Shown: in pieces, positions 46,486 through 58,345 of the stretch | How the letters are laid out: the number at the start of each line of letters is the position of its first letter | Numbering within the stretch: the first letter of the stretch is position 1 | The notes under the pieces: model-generated | Databases searched by the model: none | What the model was told of the DNA's origin: nothing | The model's input: only the letters and a program-made list of their open reading frames with translations | Assembly: GCA_024364805.1 (NCBI GenBank) | Contig: CM044508.1 | Location: forward strand, 19,317,926-19,381,925 | DNA length: 64,000 nucleotides | Reading direction: 5' to 3' | DNA from: Euprymna scolopes | Taxonomy: Eukaryota; Mollusca; Cephalopoda; Sepiida; Sepiolidae | Made by a program: the position numbers and the translations under genes

Positions 46486-46972
46486 CTATATGTTATCCTG
46501 TGTAATCAGTATTTTGAAAAACTTTGACTTATCTTCTTGGCACATCTCCAAATTCATCCTCGAGCACTCGACGCGTTCTCGCTTCTGGAATGGTGTGAGC
46601 AACCTGGGAATCCATCTGGCAGACACCTTATACATATGCAAATGGTCATGAATGATAATTTCCACAGACCCTGTGTTAATCTTGACATCTTGGGCTATTT
46701 GGCGAATGGTAATGCGCCGATCTTCCAAAATGGAAGCCTCAACTTGACGGACAGATGCCTCATCAATGGCAGAAGGGGGGCGACCAGGTCTTGGAGCTGT
46801 TTCCACAAATTTCCGGATATGTTTGAATTCACGATGCTAGCGTTTTACAAGGTAATATGATGGGGCATTGTAACCATAAGTTTCTTTCATTTCATCAAAT
46901 GTCTCCTGTGGAGAGCGTCTTTTCCAATGCAAAAACTGGATCACTGCTCGACTTTCAACAGGCTCCATTTCA
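46486..46972 (-). pseudogene. Mariner-type transposase, N-terminal part
   Basis: On the minus strand the frame begins MEPVESRAVIQFLHWKRRSP and continues ETYGYNAPSYYLVKR. After an in-frame TAG near 46850 come ETAPRPGRPPSAIDE, a second helix-turn-helix (RRITIRQIAQDVKINTGSV) and RWIPRLLTPFQK. This is the DNA-binding half of a mariner transposase, which binds the terminal repeats for cut-and-paste movement. The catalytic DD(D) domain is absent on this strand. It sits head to head with a C-terminal fragment at 47079-47260. It begins right after LF1 copy D stops. Confidence 0.9.
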
Positions 46973-47078
46973 CACCTGACTCAATTATAAACACCTGTAA
47001 AACGGAAACCACAGTTAGTTCAGAGCTGTACTTTGCCACATAACCCGTAGACATATAACTCATTGCACATGCAAAATT

Positions 47079-47260
47079 TTGTTTTGTTATAAAATCCTAC
47101 CTCATTCTCCATACTCTCCTTATCTTGCACCCTCTGACTTTCACCTCTTCCCAGCCATGAAGTTGTTTTTGATAGGAAAGCGTTTCCCAGATGATTTCTT
47201 TGTTTTTGAATTTATGCTCTCCTCCTCTATTTTTTTAAACATATATATGTATAGATCAAG
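47079..47260 (+). pseudogene. Mariner-type transposase, C-terminal fragment, opposite strand
   Basis: HSPYSPYLAPSDFHLFPAMK at about 47103-47162 is the mariner signature that follows the third catalytic aspartate (usual form PPYSPDLAPSDYHLF). KRFPDD follows. The first two catalytic acids are not present. It faces away from the N-terminal fragment at 46486-46972, so the two cannot form one gene without an inversion. Confidence 0.85.
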
Positions 47261-47282
47261 TGATAGATACAGCTATAACTAG

Positions 47283-47818
47283 ATAGATATGAGATACTAC
47301 TTTTTAATTAGAAAAATATAATTTGGTTACACACTCAGAAGTATTTAAAGCAAAGTAATAAATACCCAGACCTCTGCGGGCAAAAACAATATTCACTACT
47401 AGAATGAAACAGTATGTCTTTCAGGAACATGTGATGAACACTAAAATAATAATTCCTGCATGAAATCTGCTTTACCGACGCATAAGTTTTATGATTGCTG
47501 TTAGTTTTAAAGAAAGTCGTTTAAACGTTGTGGCTATAATTATCGAGTAAGGTTTAACAATATGCACACGCATAAACAAGCTTTCACACCTCAGACAGAT
47601 AGCAGGGAAGTTTTTTACAAATGAATTCAGAACCAGCGCGTCCTGCGCACAGGCGTAGACAATAGCTAACCAAGCAATATATAACATTTAGAAATGTTAT
47701 AAAATACATTATATTAATTACGCTTTGAGCTTCGCAAATGGACAATAGCGTATATTAACGTATCTATCCACTTATCGTTCTTTATTTCTCTCTTTCTCTA
47801 TCTCACTCTCTCTACACC

Positions 47819-47819
<1 letters not shown>
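47283..47819. other. Unassigned DNA
   Basis: Nothing recognised. A CT-rich patch at 47785-47810 leads into the next TA tract. Confidence 0.5.
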
Positions 47820-47886
<67 letters not shown>

Positions 47887-48470
47887 CTGAACCCCTGTGT
47901 GTGTGTTTGGTCACGAATAGGCTCTTATATGGTTGACTATTATAGAAAACTGATCACATATGATGATAGATGATGTATCGAGACACAGGAATGGTATGTT
48001 TGATCTGGCATAATGATGATTCATTAAAATTGTGGGGTCTTCGTACGCGCCTGGTCCACAAAGTATGAAAATAAAAAATGTAAAAATAAAAAAAAGTTTA
48101 CAAGTGTTTTTGATATAGATGTACATAATAATACTTTGATTAGTATGTTTTAACTTAAATACGGGTGGTATAATAAAATTGTGGGGTCTGCGTTCGCGCC
48201 TAATCTCCATAGAATGGAAATAGGCACAAACTTTAATAAAGACTTTTTTCATATCAATTTGCGTAAGTATACTTTGATAATTATGTTTCAGTTTGAAGAA
48301 ATATGGTATAATAAAATTATGGGGTGTTTGTTCGCGCCTTACCTCCATAAAATGGAGATATGTCACAAAGTTTAACAAGGTTTTTTTAATATAGATCCAC
48401 AGAATATTGTGATAAGTGTTTCAGTCTGAACAGTTATGGTATAATAAATTATGGGGTTTATCTATTTTAC
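47820..48470 (+). repeat. Element RB copy 2: (TA)n head plus ~135 bp internal tandem units
   Basis: Homologous to 22737-23275. A (TA)n tract at 47820-47883, then AAAGCTGAACCCCTGTGTGTG, TATGGTTGACTATTA and GATGTATCGAGACACAGGAATGG. Four tandem units at about 48022, 48167, 48305 and 48436 carry AATTGTGGGGTCTGCG and TTCGCGCCT. The antisense 155-codon frame at 47911-48378 spans the repeat and translates it periodically, so it is not a gene. Confidence 0.65.
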
Positions 48471-48668
48471 TTTTACTTTCATCATATTTTTCTTTGGTTT
48501 TTATACCCCCAAATTCGAAGCTATCTTTTTACAACCCTTCCTTTTCATAAATTTAAATAAATATTAGAAAAGAAATTAAAGTTCAACGTTCAAAATCAGA
48601 AATATATAACACATTTTTTAAAAAGCATAAATATGAATTCAACTAAATTAAATAGCACGTACATATGA

Positions 48669-48673
<5 letters not shown>

Positions 48674-48705
<32 letters not shown>

Positions 48706-48725
48706 GCATATATATATATATATAC
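48674..48725. repeat. (TA)n microsatellite
   Basis: Two TA tracts around ACATGCA, directly before the mariner end. Confidence 0.95.
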
Positions 48726-49382
48726 GACGGGCGTGCAATAAGTAATGCCCCTGACCCACTTCCCATTGCAGTAGAGAAACGAAACTTGGCACAGTTCACA
48801 CTCTTTCTCTACATAGGAACCACCCAGAGTTATGCATTTCTCCCATCGTTTGATGCAGCTCTGGAGACCGTTTTTGTAAAACGCCCCAGGTTGGTCCTCC
48901 TAGCACGACGTGACTTCACAAATCAAGGCTGCATCCTCTGGGAAACCCTTTCCTTTCAAAAACAACTTCATGGCTGGGAGAGGTGAAAGTCAGAAGGTGC
49001 AAGGTCAGGAGAGTAGGGAGGCTGGGGTAGAATTCTATAACCACACACCCGTGCTTCTGATCTGGCGACATGCGAGTTGCGGACCGGAGCGTTGTCCTGC
49101 AGGAGGAAGGTACCTTTGCTGATCTTGCCCCGCCTCCGTATTTTGATAGCTTGGCTTAATTTCCTAAAAAGTGAAGCATAATAGGATCCTGTAATTGTGG
49201 TACCCTTTGTCAGGAAATCTGTCATGACTATTCCGTCCTGATCTCAGAAGACTGTGAGCATGACCTTGCCAGCGAAGGGCTGCATCCTTGCCTTCTTTGG
49301 AGATGGTGAGTCCAAGTGCTTCCACTGCATTGACTGGGCTTTGGTCTCTGGATCATAGTGATAGAACCAGGTTGCAACGGCA
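48726..49382 (-). pseudogene. Mariner-type transposase, C-terminal two thirds
   Basis: Minus strand. WFYHYDPETKAQSMQWKHL at about 49375-49315 is a mariner hallmark just after the first catalytic Asp. KVMLTVF leads to an in-frame TGA (49244-49246) where W is usual, then DQDGIVMTDFLTKGTT. LLQDNAPV carries the second conserved Asp, and PPYSPDLAPSDFHL, near 49000, the third. The N-terminal DNA-binding region is missing beyond 49382. The end at 48726 (CGACGGGCGTGCAATAAGTA), after TATA, is probably the 3' terminal repeat. It is much closer to consensus than the other two mariner pieces, so probably younger. Confidence 0.92.
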
Positions 49383-49664
49383 CTTCAGTTTATAGTCATA
49401 AACTTAGAATTATGTTAGCCTATATTAAAAGCTGGTTAGTGTCCCCGAGTTAGCTACAGTTAATTGTAACACAATCCTCGGGTACGGTATTTAGGAACGG
49501 ATCCATAAGTGAGGCCTAATTATATTAGATGTTCGAAACGACGGGTCGGCAACGAGAATTAGTTTTAAAGAAGCTATGTATGCTGCGAAAAGTTGCGTCT
49601 GTATAACTCCAGCAACAAAGTCTACTAATGTTGTGCATATTAAAATTCGCCTATACATATAGCT
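49383..49664. other. Unassigned DNA between mariner and LINE pieces
   Basis: CCCGAGTTAGCTACAG and CCTCGGGTACGG patches are unlike the AT-rich surroundings, but no family was recognised. Confidence 0.45.
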
Positions 49665-49865
49665 GGTCGTTTACATCTAAGGAGAATACTGCATCTATAC
49701 TGCCAGATTGTAGGAAGAACGGTACAAAAACATAAGTAACTAACGCAGTGTTTAAAGCAAGTCTAAAGCACATGAAAGTATGTTTATCTGATTCTGAACT
49801 GTGCTTCCCTGTTAGCTGGAGGATTTTACGAATGTAGACTCCAAGTTCATTAATATTGTATAATG
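49665..49865 (-). mobile_element. LF1 endonuclease fragment
   Basis: Aligns with 345-560 of LF1 copy A: AGTGCTGCATCTATACTG-like, AAGTCTAAAGCACATGAAAG and GAATGTAGACTCCAAGTTCAT. It lies downstream, on the minus strand, of the RT part of copy F, so it is out of order relative to that copy. Confidence 0.75.
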
Positions 49866-50309
49866 TTTTTGTCTGTTCAAATTTTCAATTTTTGTTTTAT
49901 CTCAAAACATTATTTTCTTATTTTACCTGAATTATCCGTCATTTCAAATGATAACTGAGGGTTTTATGTAAATGCAATATTTAGAAAACTATTTTGAAAA
50001 AATATTAATGTATTGTCACTAAAAATATTGTTTTACAAATAATTAAATATGGAATTGTACGAAACACAAACGATCATTATTTTTTCATAAATTGTCTTTA
50101 CTATTTTGGCTTAGAGCAGAGTGTAGTATATGTTGAGATACTACACTTCAATTTAAACTACATAGTCTGTGATAGAGATATCATTCTAAATTTAGTAATT
50201 CTAACTTTCTTACTAGGCAAGTATTTATGTTTGGGGGAGCTGGATATTCACTGGCTTAAAAATTAACAGTCAGTCTAATCTGGTCCATTGTTTATTTATA
50301 GACTTTTAC
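49866..50309. other. AT-rich DNA, nothing recognised
   Basis: No repeat partner noted. Confidence 0.5.
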
Positions 50310-51660
50310 TTTTTCATCACAATCAAACAGGTACAGTTTAACTTGGATGTAAATGTGCTTACTATTTAGGAATAACTCTACATAAGTACTATGTAAAGAT
50401 TTAAGCAGCATGATGCCTGTTCACTTTACCTTTTAGCATCTGTATTTCAGTACAGTCTGGGAAATAATTCCATAGTCTAACATTTCGAGTGAGGGATAAT
50501 TATTAGAGAAGAATTTTTTTTTTTTGGCATGTAGAATTCTCTAGTCGAGGATATTTAACTCGAGAGTATAAAACGTCGTTCAGTTTGTCGAAGCATAGTC
50601 CATTAAAATACTTGTAAAACAGGCACAGCAATGAAACATTTCGTCGTGAGTAGAAGTTAGAATTTGGTTGATAGTACAGGGCGTATAAGATTGAAGACGT
50701 TTTAAACCCCGTTCCAAGAGCGTGTGACGCAACAGCCAAGATGTGGCAGCAATGTGGGCGAATGATGGCCTTCTAGAGCTACAGGGTACTATTCGCTGTT
50801 AGCAACGTTCTAATACGGTCAATAATCTATCTACTTCGCAATGTCCCTGGCAATGTTCTGAATGTATTTGTTACAATTCATGTTGTCTTCGAATGTTAAG
50901 CCGAGGAGTTTAAACGTTCCAAATAGCGTATTATAAGACATAGCAGTCAGTAATTAGGAAGATATCTTATAATTATAAAAGGAAAGAAATAGTCTTGGTA
51001 GCAATATATGTTGCCGTTCCTTGAAGTCGTCATATTGAAGGCCTCCATCTATTTCAGCCATTGCTTTATATATGTGTTCATTCGTTTTCCCACTCTTATA
51101 TTGTATAGAGCGTAGTGTCATGATAAAATATAATCATCTTGGAGGCAATTTAATTAGACATCTCACTTAAGAATATCAGCAATAATAAAGGTCAAATAAT
51201 CGATTCTTGTGGCATCCATACATGTTGTTCTTAATACGACCCTCATGGATAGCCCAGAATTTCCTTTTGTGTAATAAACAATTGATTATATTAAGTATTC
51301 GTTCAGTAAAATCATATGATTTCATTATCATGAGAATTTTTTTACCGGATCCTGCTAAAAGTCTTACATACACATAGAGCTATTGCCTTATCCTCCTCTG
51401 CCTTATTCAGTGCATGGTATATACGTTCATATACTACAGTTACGAGGTATACAGTAGGACGATCTTGCTTAAATCCATGTTGTCGGTCGAAAAGAAGTTT
51501 AATATCTATTAGATAGTAACCCACCGCTTGATTGATTATGGTCTCACAGATTTTGGCGAAAAGTGGAAAATGGCTACTGAAGCGATAATAAAGTTGGTCA
51601 GTTATTTCACTAGAATTGTTATACTGGTAGTATTTCATTATTTAATTTATATTTAATACA
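50310..51660 (-). mobile_element. LF1 copy F, reverse transcriptase to 3' end
   Basis: Minus strand. FPLFAKICETIINQAV and HGFKQDRPTVYLVTV at about 51565-51430, TERILNIINCLLHKRK at about 51320-51270, and RRNVSLLCLFYKYFNG at about 50650-50590. The 3' UTR at 50310-50500 aligns with 5225-5470. The catalytic YADD region is too worn to read with confidence. The copy starts at the beginning of the RT domain, in line with 5' truncation. Frames are broken many times. Confidence 0.8.
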
Positions 51661-51769
51661 CTGAAATAAAAAAAAGCAAATTAGTTATATTAGTCTTAGA
51701 TAAAAATAGACTTTGTAGTCTCGTAGATGTCCCTTTCTCTTCCATGCAAGCTCTATCTCACGGAAGAGA

Positions 51770-52195
51770 TGATGCGAGTTTGTCTTTGCTTTATCGTTAT
51801 TTTCATTGTAAGTGCTCGACTGAGCTTCAATCCATGGCCCCACCCTTGCCAAACTTTCTAAAGAAACACTCGTCTAGCTGAAAACACAATCAATAATTTC
51901 CTCCACTCTTTATCTGTCCCTAGACCTAAACGTAGATTCTATGAACAAAGCTTTTTCTTTAGAAGTGCACACCTATAGAACTATCTTCTGTTTTCCTGCT
52001 TTCCATCTGACTACAAGCTGATTGTCTTCAAGTCCAACGTAAACAAGTTTTGGATGAGCCGTTCCACTTAAGTTAACAGATTTATCGAATTTCTCTTACT
52101 AACGATTACTATATTGTCCAATTTACTGCTGTACACGCTTAACCCTTATCCTCGAGTTGTTCCTGGGCCTTGATAAGTGGTGATGCCCAAGTAAA
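51770..52195 (+). mobile_element. LF2 3' end fragment
   Basis: Aligns with 42010-42440: CCTAAACGTAGATTCTATGAAC, TTCAAGTCCAACGTAAACAAG and TTAACCCTTATCCTCGAGT. It is a 5'-truncated insertion. Confidence 0.8.
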
Positions 52196-52554
52196 AAGGA
52201 AGCAGTCAGCTTGTCTTTAGTATTTCTCGTCATTTGCGAATTGAGTTCAATGAAGATGGTTTGTAAAATATGGTAATGTAATTGCTATGTTGTAATTATT
52301 CTGCGTATTTTGTCTGTTTTCGATTGCCAACTAGTGTACATTTACGCAATTAATGTTGTTTGTAATATGCCAAGATGTGCATTTTTTTATAATTTTCGTA
52401 AGAAAATATCGTACTTAGCATTTGCAAGAAATTTTAAGTAATAATTATCAGTGTTTTTACGAATTCTATTTGTTTTCATTTCCGAAATTGCACACATACG
52501 AAGTGCATTTAATAAGTTTTTAGACATTTTCGTATAGGCACTTTTACTTATAGT
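52196..52554. other. AT-rich DNA next to mariner remnant
   Basis: May include the mariner 3' non-coding end. No TIR confirmed. Confidence 0.4.
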
Positions 52555-53040
52555 ACACATATGAAACTTTGGTCTCTTCCGAAGTAATCTCTTCCGGTTG
52601 CAATGCACTTGTATCAATCCAACACTTTCGGGTGGGCCCTATGAAAGTCCTCTAGTGTGAGCGTGTCAGTGATTCTCATCACAGTCCCTATCACTACCCC
52701 AAATAGTCTCATAACGACAGCCTCTGAGGTTTTCCTTTGAACTTAGGGAATAGCTAAAAGCCACAGTGAGTAAAGACTAGACTATAGAAAGGGTGCGGAA
52801 CTAAATTGATGCCCATCTTTCAAATAGTCTGTGACAAGAATGGAGTTGTTGTCTGCAGCTTCAATTCCTCGTAGATATTTGTGTGACCAGTTCCCACACG
52901 GACATCAAACTGTGTTCTTATTGTCTCTATAGACACACGACGATCCTTATCCATGAAAAATTCCTTATTTGGCCAATAAACATTGGTGTTTTGACTTTTT
53001 ACCCCTCCCACAACAATCATAATCCCTCACACACTTCCTG
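52555..53040 (-). pseudogene. Mariner-type transposase, internally deleted
   Basis: Minus strand. The frame at 53020-52820 carries DRRVSIETIRTQFDVRVGTG, a mariner helix-turn-helix. From about 52770 the strand turns to FPKFKGKPQ and, near 52640-52560, GPTRKCWIDTSALQPEEITS, which resembles the end of mariner proteins (RKCW.KCI...DYFEGD). The catalytic DD(D) domain between them is missing, an internal deletion common in mariners. Stops break the C-terminal part. Confidence 0.6.
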
Positions 53041-53079
53041 CCTTCTTTGAATGTCATTGGTCTTGGATATGACCTTAAA

Positions 53080-53380
53080 CTATATCCAGTGGTGAGGCCC
53101 CAGCTTGCGGGCTTTGGGGAGTGTGGAGCCACCCTTTAAGTGCATTTGCTCCCAGGGCCACTCTAGGCCTGAGTGGTAGTACCTATTAGGGTCCCAACTA
53201 TGGGTTAAATAGAAACCGACTTGAAAACAACAAATATATTCTATTAAAATGTGTTTTCCAAAATCTTTGGATTCGGCATTAAATAACTTGAAAAGGGTTG
53301 ATATGCCGTAAAACAAAAATAACAAAACCAAACCTTGAATCTCGTATGCCACTGAAAAACTGACAATCAATTCATACAAG
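53080..53380 (-). other. Unclassified GC-richer block
   Basis: A 99-codon minus frame ends PNRYYHSGLEWPWEQMHLKG, then residues rich in K, P and H. The block 53090-53190 is richer in GC than its surroundings. I recall similar peptide strings from repeat-derived predictions in octopus, which hints at a dispersed repeat, but this is from memory and weak. No known domain. Confidence 0.3.
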
Positions 53381-54246
53381 ATGATTCAAACACTGGCTGA
53401 CTCATTCCATACGTTTATGTGGTTAGTTTTTTTTTTAAAGTTTCAAACAAAATGTTATTGCTTATTGTTCTTCTCAAGTGTATTCAAGTCCAGATTGCAT
53501 TTTTGAGATTTACCAGTTGTGACAATCAGGCTTTAGTATGGTGTATTCCAATTCCTATTGTACCTGTTCATTTGAACGTTAAAACATAAACATTGGTCTG
53601 TCATCTCATAAGATGTATAGCAATAGCATATTGAATTTTCAAGAGTCCTCGACAATTTTTAATGCCTGTGCGAAAAAGTCATAAACTTATTGAAGACACC
53701 TCGTATGTATTGAAGCCAAAATAATACATATTACTAGTATAAAGATGTCCTAGTATGTAAGAATATTTATCATTGAAACACAATAATGTTTGAATATATG
53801 TTTATATGGCACTTTTAGTCATTTAGAACTGGCATAAAGCTCCACCGCTTACGCGTTTTTCGACCAAATTTAAAAATATTATTACAGTTTAAACGTCACC
53901 TTCTCAGCTATATTGTAAAAATCAATGTTCGTTAAAAAAAACAAAAGTTATGAGTAATGTTCTAGTTTTCAAATCGTAAACAAATGTAAGGAAGTCAGCG
54001 ACGTTTTTATGAATGGTTTCCATAGCAATAACGCTTCAGCGAGTACTGTTGCTACTAAGCCGCTACGGTCTCAAAAACAGAAGTAACAAGTGAAACAGAA
54101 AGAATGAAAGTATGAAAGGGAGATAATTAGCGGGAATGAGTGCCACATATGGTTATTACATATGTGTTTATGGGGCAAAAAAGAAGATTAGAAATTAAAC
54201 AAATTAATTATTAGAAGCCTGGAAAATCATGGATTGCAAAAGAATA
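53381..54246. other. Unassigned DNA
   Basis: No coding or repeat signal recognised. Confidence 0.5.
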
Positions 54247-54560
54247 ATGCGAGCATGAAAAGTAATATGTTTAAGCTTTAACATGGAGAAGTTAAGGAAT
54301 AGTTGTTAAAACTTGAAAAGAAAAGGTCAAGCTATTCAAGTAAAAAATGTATTAAATTTATAACTTTAAGTATTGCAGCATTAAGAATTTTTAAATTAAA
54401 TTTGTAATATTATATAATCAATTCTTAATGCTGCAATATATTAAGTTATAAATTTATTATATTTTTACTTGGATATCTTGTCCTTTTTTCCAGTTTTAAC
54501 AACTAATTCTTTTACTTTTCCGTGTTTAAGCTTAACCATATTACTTTACCTGCTCGCATT
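54247..54560. mobile_element. Hairpin (foldback) element with ~140 bp arms
   Basis: 54247-54389 and 54420-54559 are inverse copies around a ~30 bp AT loop. Outer ends read ATGCGAGCA in both directions. Inner blocks are GTTTAAGCTT, AGTTGTTAAAACT and ATTGCAGCATTAAGAATT. Arms differ at perhaps a tenth of sites. MITE-like, with no coding capacity. Confidence 0.75.
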
Positions 54561-55136
54561 TTTATATGTTAATAAAATAGTTTTTTATGTTACGTTAATG
54601 TCATTATTTTTGTTGACTTACATTAGATTTGTACTATTTGATTGATAACTAAAATACGACTGTAACAATGTGTACCTATGTTTTTTTTTGACAATCGGCC
54701 GTAACTTTCTTTTTCAGTACCCCAAAATTTTTTTTTTTAAATTCGTAAACCACCATCCTTTCTTTAATAGTATATAAATGAGGACATTTTGCATTTTTAG
54801 CGATAACTTATCAACAGTTTAATTCCCGGGTGTTTATGACAAAATAGTAACAGTGTTCGCTAATAGTTAACAAAATATAGCTTCAATCCTGGGTAAAGTC
54901 ATTCGGATGCTCTAAAAATGGTACTCGATGCCATTATGTTTAACACTCAAACTTTTTAGCTGGGTGAAAATTGTGGGTTGGAAGGGTCCATCGTATGGGT
55001 GGCGCCAATCTTATATTTTATCGACTAACAAATATAAAGTGTATGCGTTGTCCTCAATTATTAAGGGACTATTATACTTTTAAGACTGTTTTTCAATGTT
55101 CTTTTAATTGTACGTATTACGAACACATTTTTTTTG
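54561..55136. other. Unassigned AT-rich DNA
   Basis: Nothing recognised. Confidence 0.5.
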
Positions 55137-55172
55137 CATGACGTGGTGTGTAGGTTCAAACCCCGCACGTAA
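55137..55172 (+). repeat. Solo B-box-like unit
   Basis: GCATGACGTGGTGTGTAGG followed by TTCAAACCCCGCACGT contains an exact GGTTCRANNCC B-box match. Its antisense translation reads RAGFEPTH, a known false-protein signature of tRNA-type promoters. Confidence 0.5.
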
Positions 55173-55809
55173 TATATTTACCAGAAAGCATAAAAGTATT
55201 AAATGTATTCGCATACTGAATTGTCTATCAACGTAAGCGTCATGTATCCAAATAACTAAGAAATAGTCATCGAGTATGTCAATTTCGATTGAACCGTTTT
55301 TAATACCTTTTTGTTTGGTCAACAATAAGTTATTAATCGACGGACAGTGTCGGCCATCAAGATAAGCATCATGTTTTATGATGAATTATTACTTTTATCA
55401 GATGAGATTTAACACAAATCCATAAAACTTTCATCTAATGTAAGATAAATACCAGTAGATAAAAAGTAACCGATTACAGCATTCTGCTGCCCAGTTTCGA
55501 ATCGACTAAAGGAAATTTAGATGCAAATGTGAAATGTAACATATCTAATGTAACAGCACAAGGTTGTGTTACACAAAACTTTTGGATAAGAAAAAATGTG
55601 TTTCGATACAACACATCTGAAATAATACTATGAATATTAATTATTATAATAGATTTGATCATGATTATAACAAGATCTCTACAAGTATATAAACGCCACA
55701 TTGTCTCTGTCTGTGTCAGTTCGTTCCTTCTAGATTCCGAAATGACTGAACTGATTTTCTTTAAAATGTACAGAACTTTAGTGTATAAGCCTGGAAGTGA
55801 TCGTAGCTA
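55173..55809. other. Unassigned AT-rich DNA
   Basis: Only short frames without signatures. No repeat partner noted. Confidence 0.45.
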
Positions 55810-56405
55810 TGTTTTGTCTCAGAATCCCCAAGATTAGTACCGATAATCGATAATCGAAACGGGTTATTTTAATGTATCTTTCTTCAGTAAAGCCGTTGTT
55901 TCCATGTCATCGCTTAGCAGCAATGATAGAACAACAAGCTGTGAAAATTCTACTGTGGGTAAGTTCATAGCGTATTCTTTTTTCTTTTTTGTTTGTTTTG
56001 TTTTCTTTCGCATGACGGTGTTTGTAGGTTCAAATTCCGCACATATTTATTTTTCATTAACTGCGAATAATTTTATAAGACATGAACATTTATGTGGTTT
56101 TGTTTTTATATATATTTTTTTTTGCATGACGTGGTCTGTAGGTTTAAACCCCGCACGTAAATTTCTTAATGTTTTTTTCCTTAACTGGAAAGAAGTTTTT
56201 ATGAAATAATTTTATAAATTAAACAATACTTTTATAAATGAAACAATGGGTTCTCTAGGGTGCAATGTAAAATAACATATATTTTGGAGTAAGTTACTGC
56301 ATGGAGGCATGTGACGCTTATTCCAGAACGATTTCACGGATTTCGATGACAATAAAAATATAGGAGTGTGAAATATTCGTTGATCATCATTTCATCCCGG
56401 GACAA
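55810..56405 (+). repeat. Dispersed repeat RA, copy 2
   Basis: Aligns with 845-1495. B-box-like units lie at about 56010-56050 and 56123-56162 (GCATGACGTGGTCTGTAGG). The frame at 55904-56209 is the counterpart of the one at 935-1126: both start MSSLS and share RTTSCENS. This reflects repeat homology and does not show selection on a protein. Confidence 0.65.
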
Positions 56406-56665
56406 CGTCAGGTAGTGGGAAAAATGTAAAAATGGTACGGAGACCCTCCTCATAGTATAAAAGTAGATGGCAACAGTCATTTTAGAGGTTTAATTCTAAC
56501 GACAAGTATGTATTCAAGGATAGCACATAATATACGTTAGTATTAGTCGATGTGTATGGCAAATTAACTAAACCCTCTAGTCCCTTTTGCATTCCCGTGT
56601 ATTCGTATAGTAAAAATACACGCTCAATGATATTTCCGAAACAAGAGTATACGATTCCATGTGGC

Positions 56666-57058
56666 TGTTGGACGCATTGGCGTCCAATATTTAAATTAAG
56701 TCATCTGAAACAAAATACTTCACAATTAATTACATATAAGTACTAACCAGACGAAACCCAAGTACAAACATAAACATTTATAAAAGAAAAAGTGGCAAAT
56801 GCAATACGAACAAGTAACACGATATAGAGCGATACAAATGCTCATAACTCACCCACTGGATTGATAGGATGGCTATAACCGGCAATTTTAGGCTTATATA
56901 TAATACGGAGGATAAGTGTGATCTACTCTGTGAAGTTGCATCTTTTCTCTTGCATAAGGTGGTTTCTCCAATTCCTCATCAGCTATTAGCTAACCAAGCT
57001 AAGGGAAACCATTTAAAGGTGTACTTACAACCGGTGTTGTTTCCCTAATTCCCCTACA
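56666..57058 (-). repeat. 3' LTR of Gypsy fossil 2
   Basis: Aligns with 62365-62784: GGCAAATGCAATACGAA, AGGATGGCTAT and GTGTTGTTTCCCTAATTCCC are shared. The element side begins with a GGGTAGTAT-like purine stretch on the minus strand. Confidence 0.85.
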
Positions 57059-58009
57059 ATACTACCCGTCAAAATACGAAGTATTAGCCTTTATTTACTA
57101 TTCGTTGGCACAAAAATGGTCTTTAATGGGCACGCTATCTTACATATCTGCATGAACGTGTCTTTTTCCTCACAGCACATTCTTTGGGTATTATATATAC
57201 TGGCACAACGTTTGTAGTTAGTAATTCTAAGTGTGTTCCAATACTGTCTATGGAATTGTTTGTTCTTCGTTCTTAAAATGAACTCCGAGTAACTTCGTTT
57301 ATCATTTAAAAAGAACCACAATAAGGTTGTTGTAGAGAATGCATCCAATCTGTATCACGGACAAAGTCAAGCGTACACGACTTCAGCAGCTTGGTTACAT
57401 TTTTAGATTTTTATTTTTATGTTCTACTGATAGAGAATATGCCATCAATGTCAATTTTTGTTAGTATATTGACATTTACATCTCAAACTTTCTTTGGATC
57501 TTCAAATAAATGGTATGCTGGTAGCAGCAATGTGGTTACATACATGGCTGGAGCTGCTGAGCAAGCTATGTCTCTCCTTACGGTGGTGCACAGCTAAAAT
57601 AGTATTATATGGAGGATTTTAAACCACTTTAAATTGTTAGTAAGCTGCGCTCGTAGAGAGGTTTTCAAGTTGCGATGCAATCGCTCGACCATGCCGTTTG
57701 CTTGGGGATGATAGGCCGTAGTATGCATGTTCCTAGTGCCGAAAAGTCTCATGGTCTGTGAGAATATGCAACTGCATACATCTTAAGAGTTAACCGAATT
57801 GGCGTATTCCGGGGAATGCAGCAAACAACCTACTGGAAAACGTGCGAGAAAACGTTTTTATCCATCTTTGTAAGCTTTCTGGAGAAGTAGGAAATATATA
57901 TATAAATTGTAAGAGAATACATATTGCGATGCATCTACTGCCGGACACAGTTCATAGCTGAGTAGAATGTTAGACAATTCAAAGGTCTTTTTTTAACAAA
58001 GTGTTACCA

Positions 58010-58345
58010 CTTGTCAAGGCCCGGAGGATAAGGGTTAATGAGTGCACGGTATTCAATGGGATAATATTGTAGTAATCGATATTAGTTGAAATTTAGTAAA
58101 TGGATTACTTAAAGGGACAACTCATCAAGAACTTGTTTACGTTGAACTTGAAGACGACCATATTGTAGTCAGTTTAAAGCAGGAAAACGTCAGAGAATTC
58201 CACAAAAAGTTCTAAAAAAAAGAAGCTGTTTTCATAAAACCTACCTTTAGTTCTAGGCATAGATAAAGAGTATGGGAGATGATTGATAGTGGTTTAGCTA
58301 AAGGAGTGTTTCGTAAAAGTCAGGCAATAGTACTTGGACACACTG
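58010..58345 (-). mobile_element. LF2 3' end nested in Gypsy fossil 2
   Basis: The minus strand aligns with the last ~340 bp of LF2 (ACTTGTCAAGGCCCGGAGGATAAGG end; TTCAACGTAAACAAGTTC). A 5'-truncated insertion between the integrase and reverse transcriptase parts of the fossil. Confidence 0.8.

Noticed and set aside
47911-48378. 155-codon frame with internal repeats
   Set aside because: Antisense to the RB tandem units; periodicity is that of the DNA repeat.
55104-55325. Frame with RAGFEPTH
   Set aside because: Typical read-through of a B-box-like repeat unit; no family signature elsewhere.
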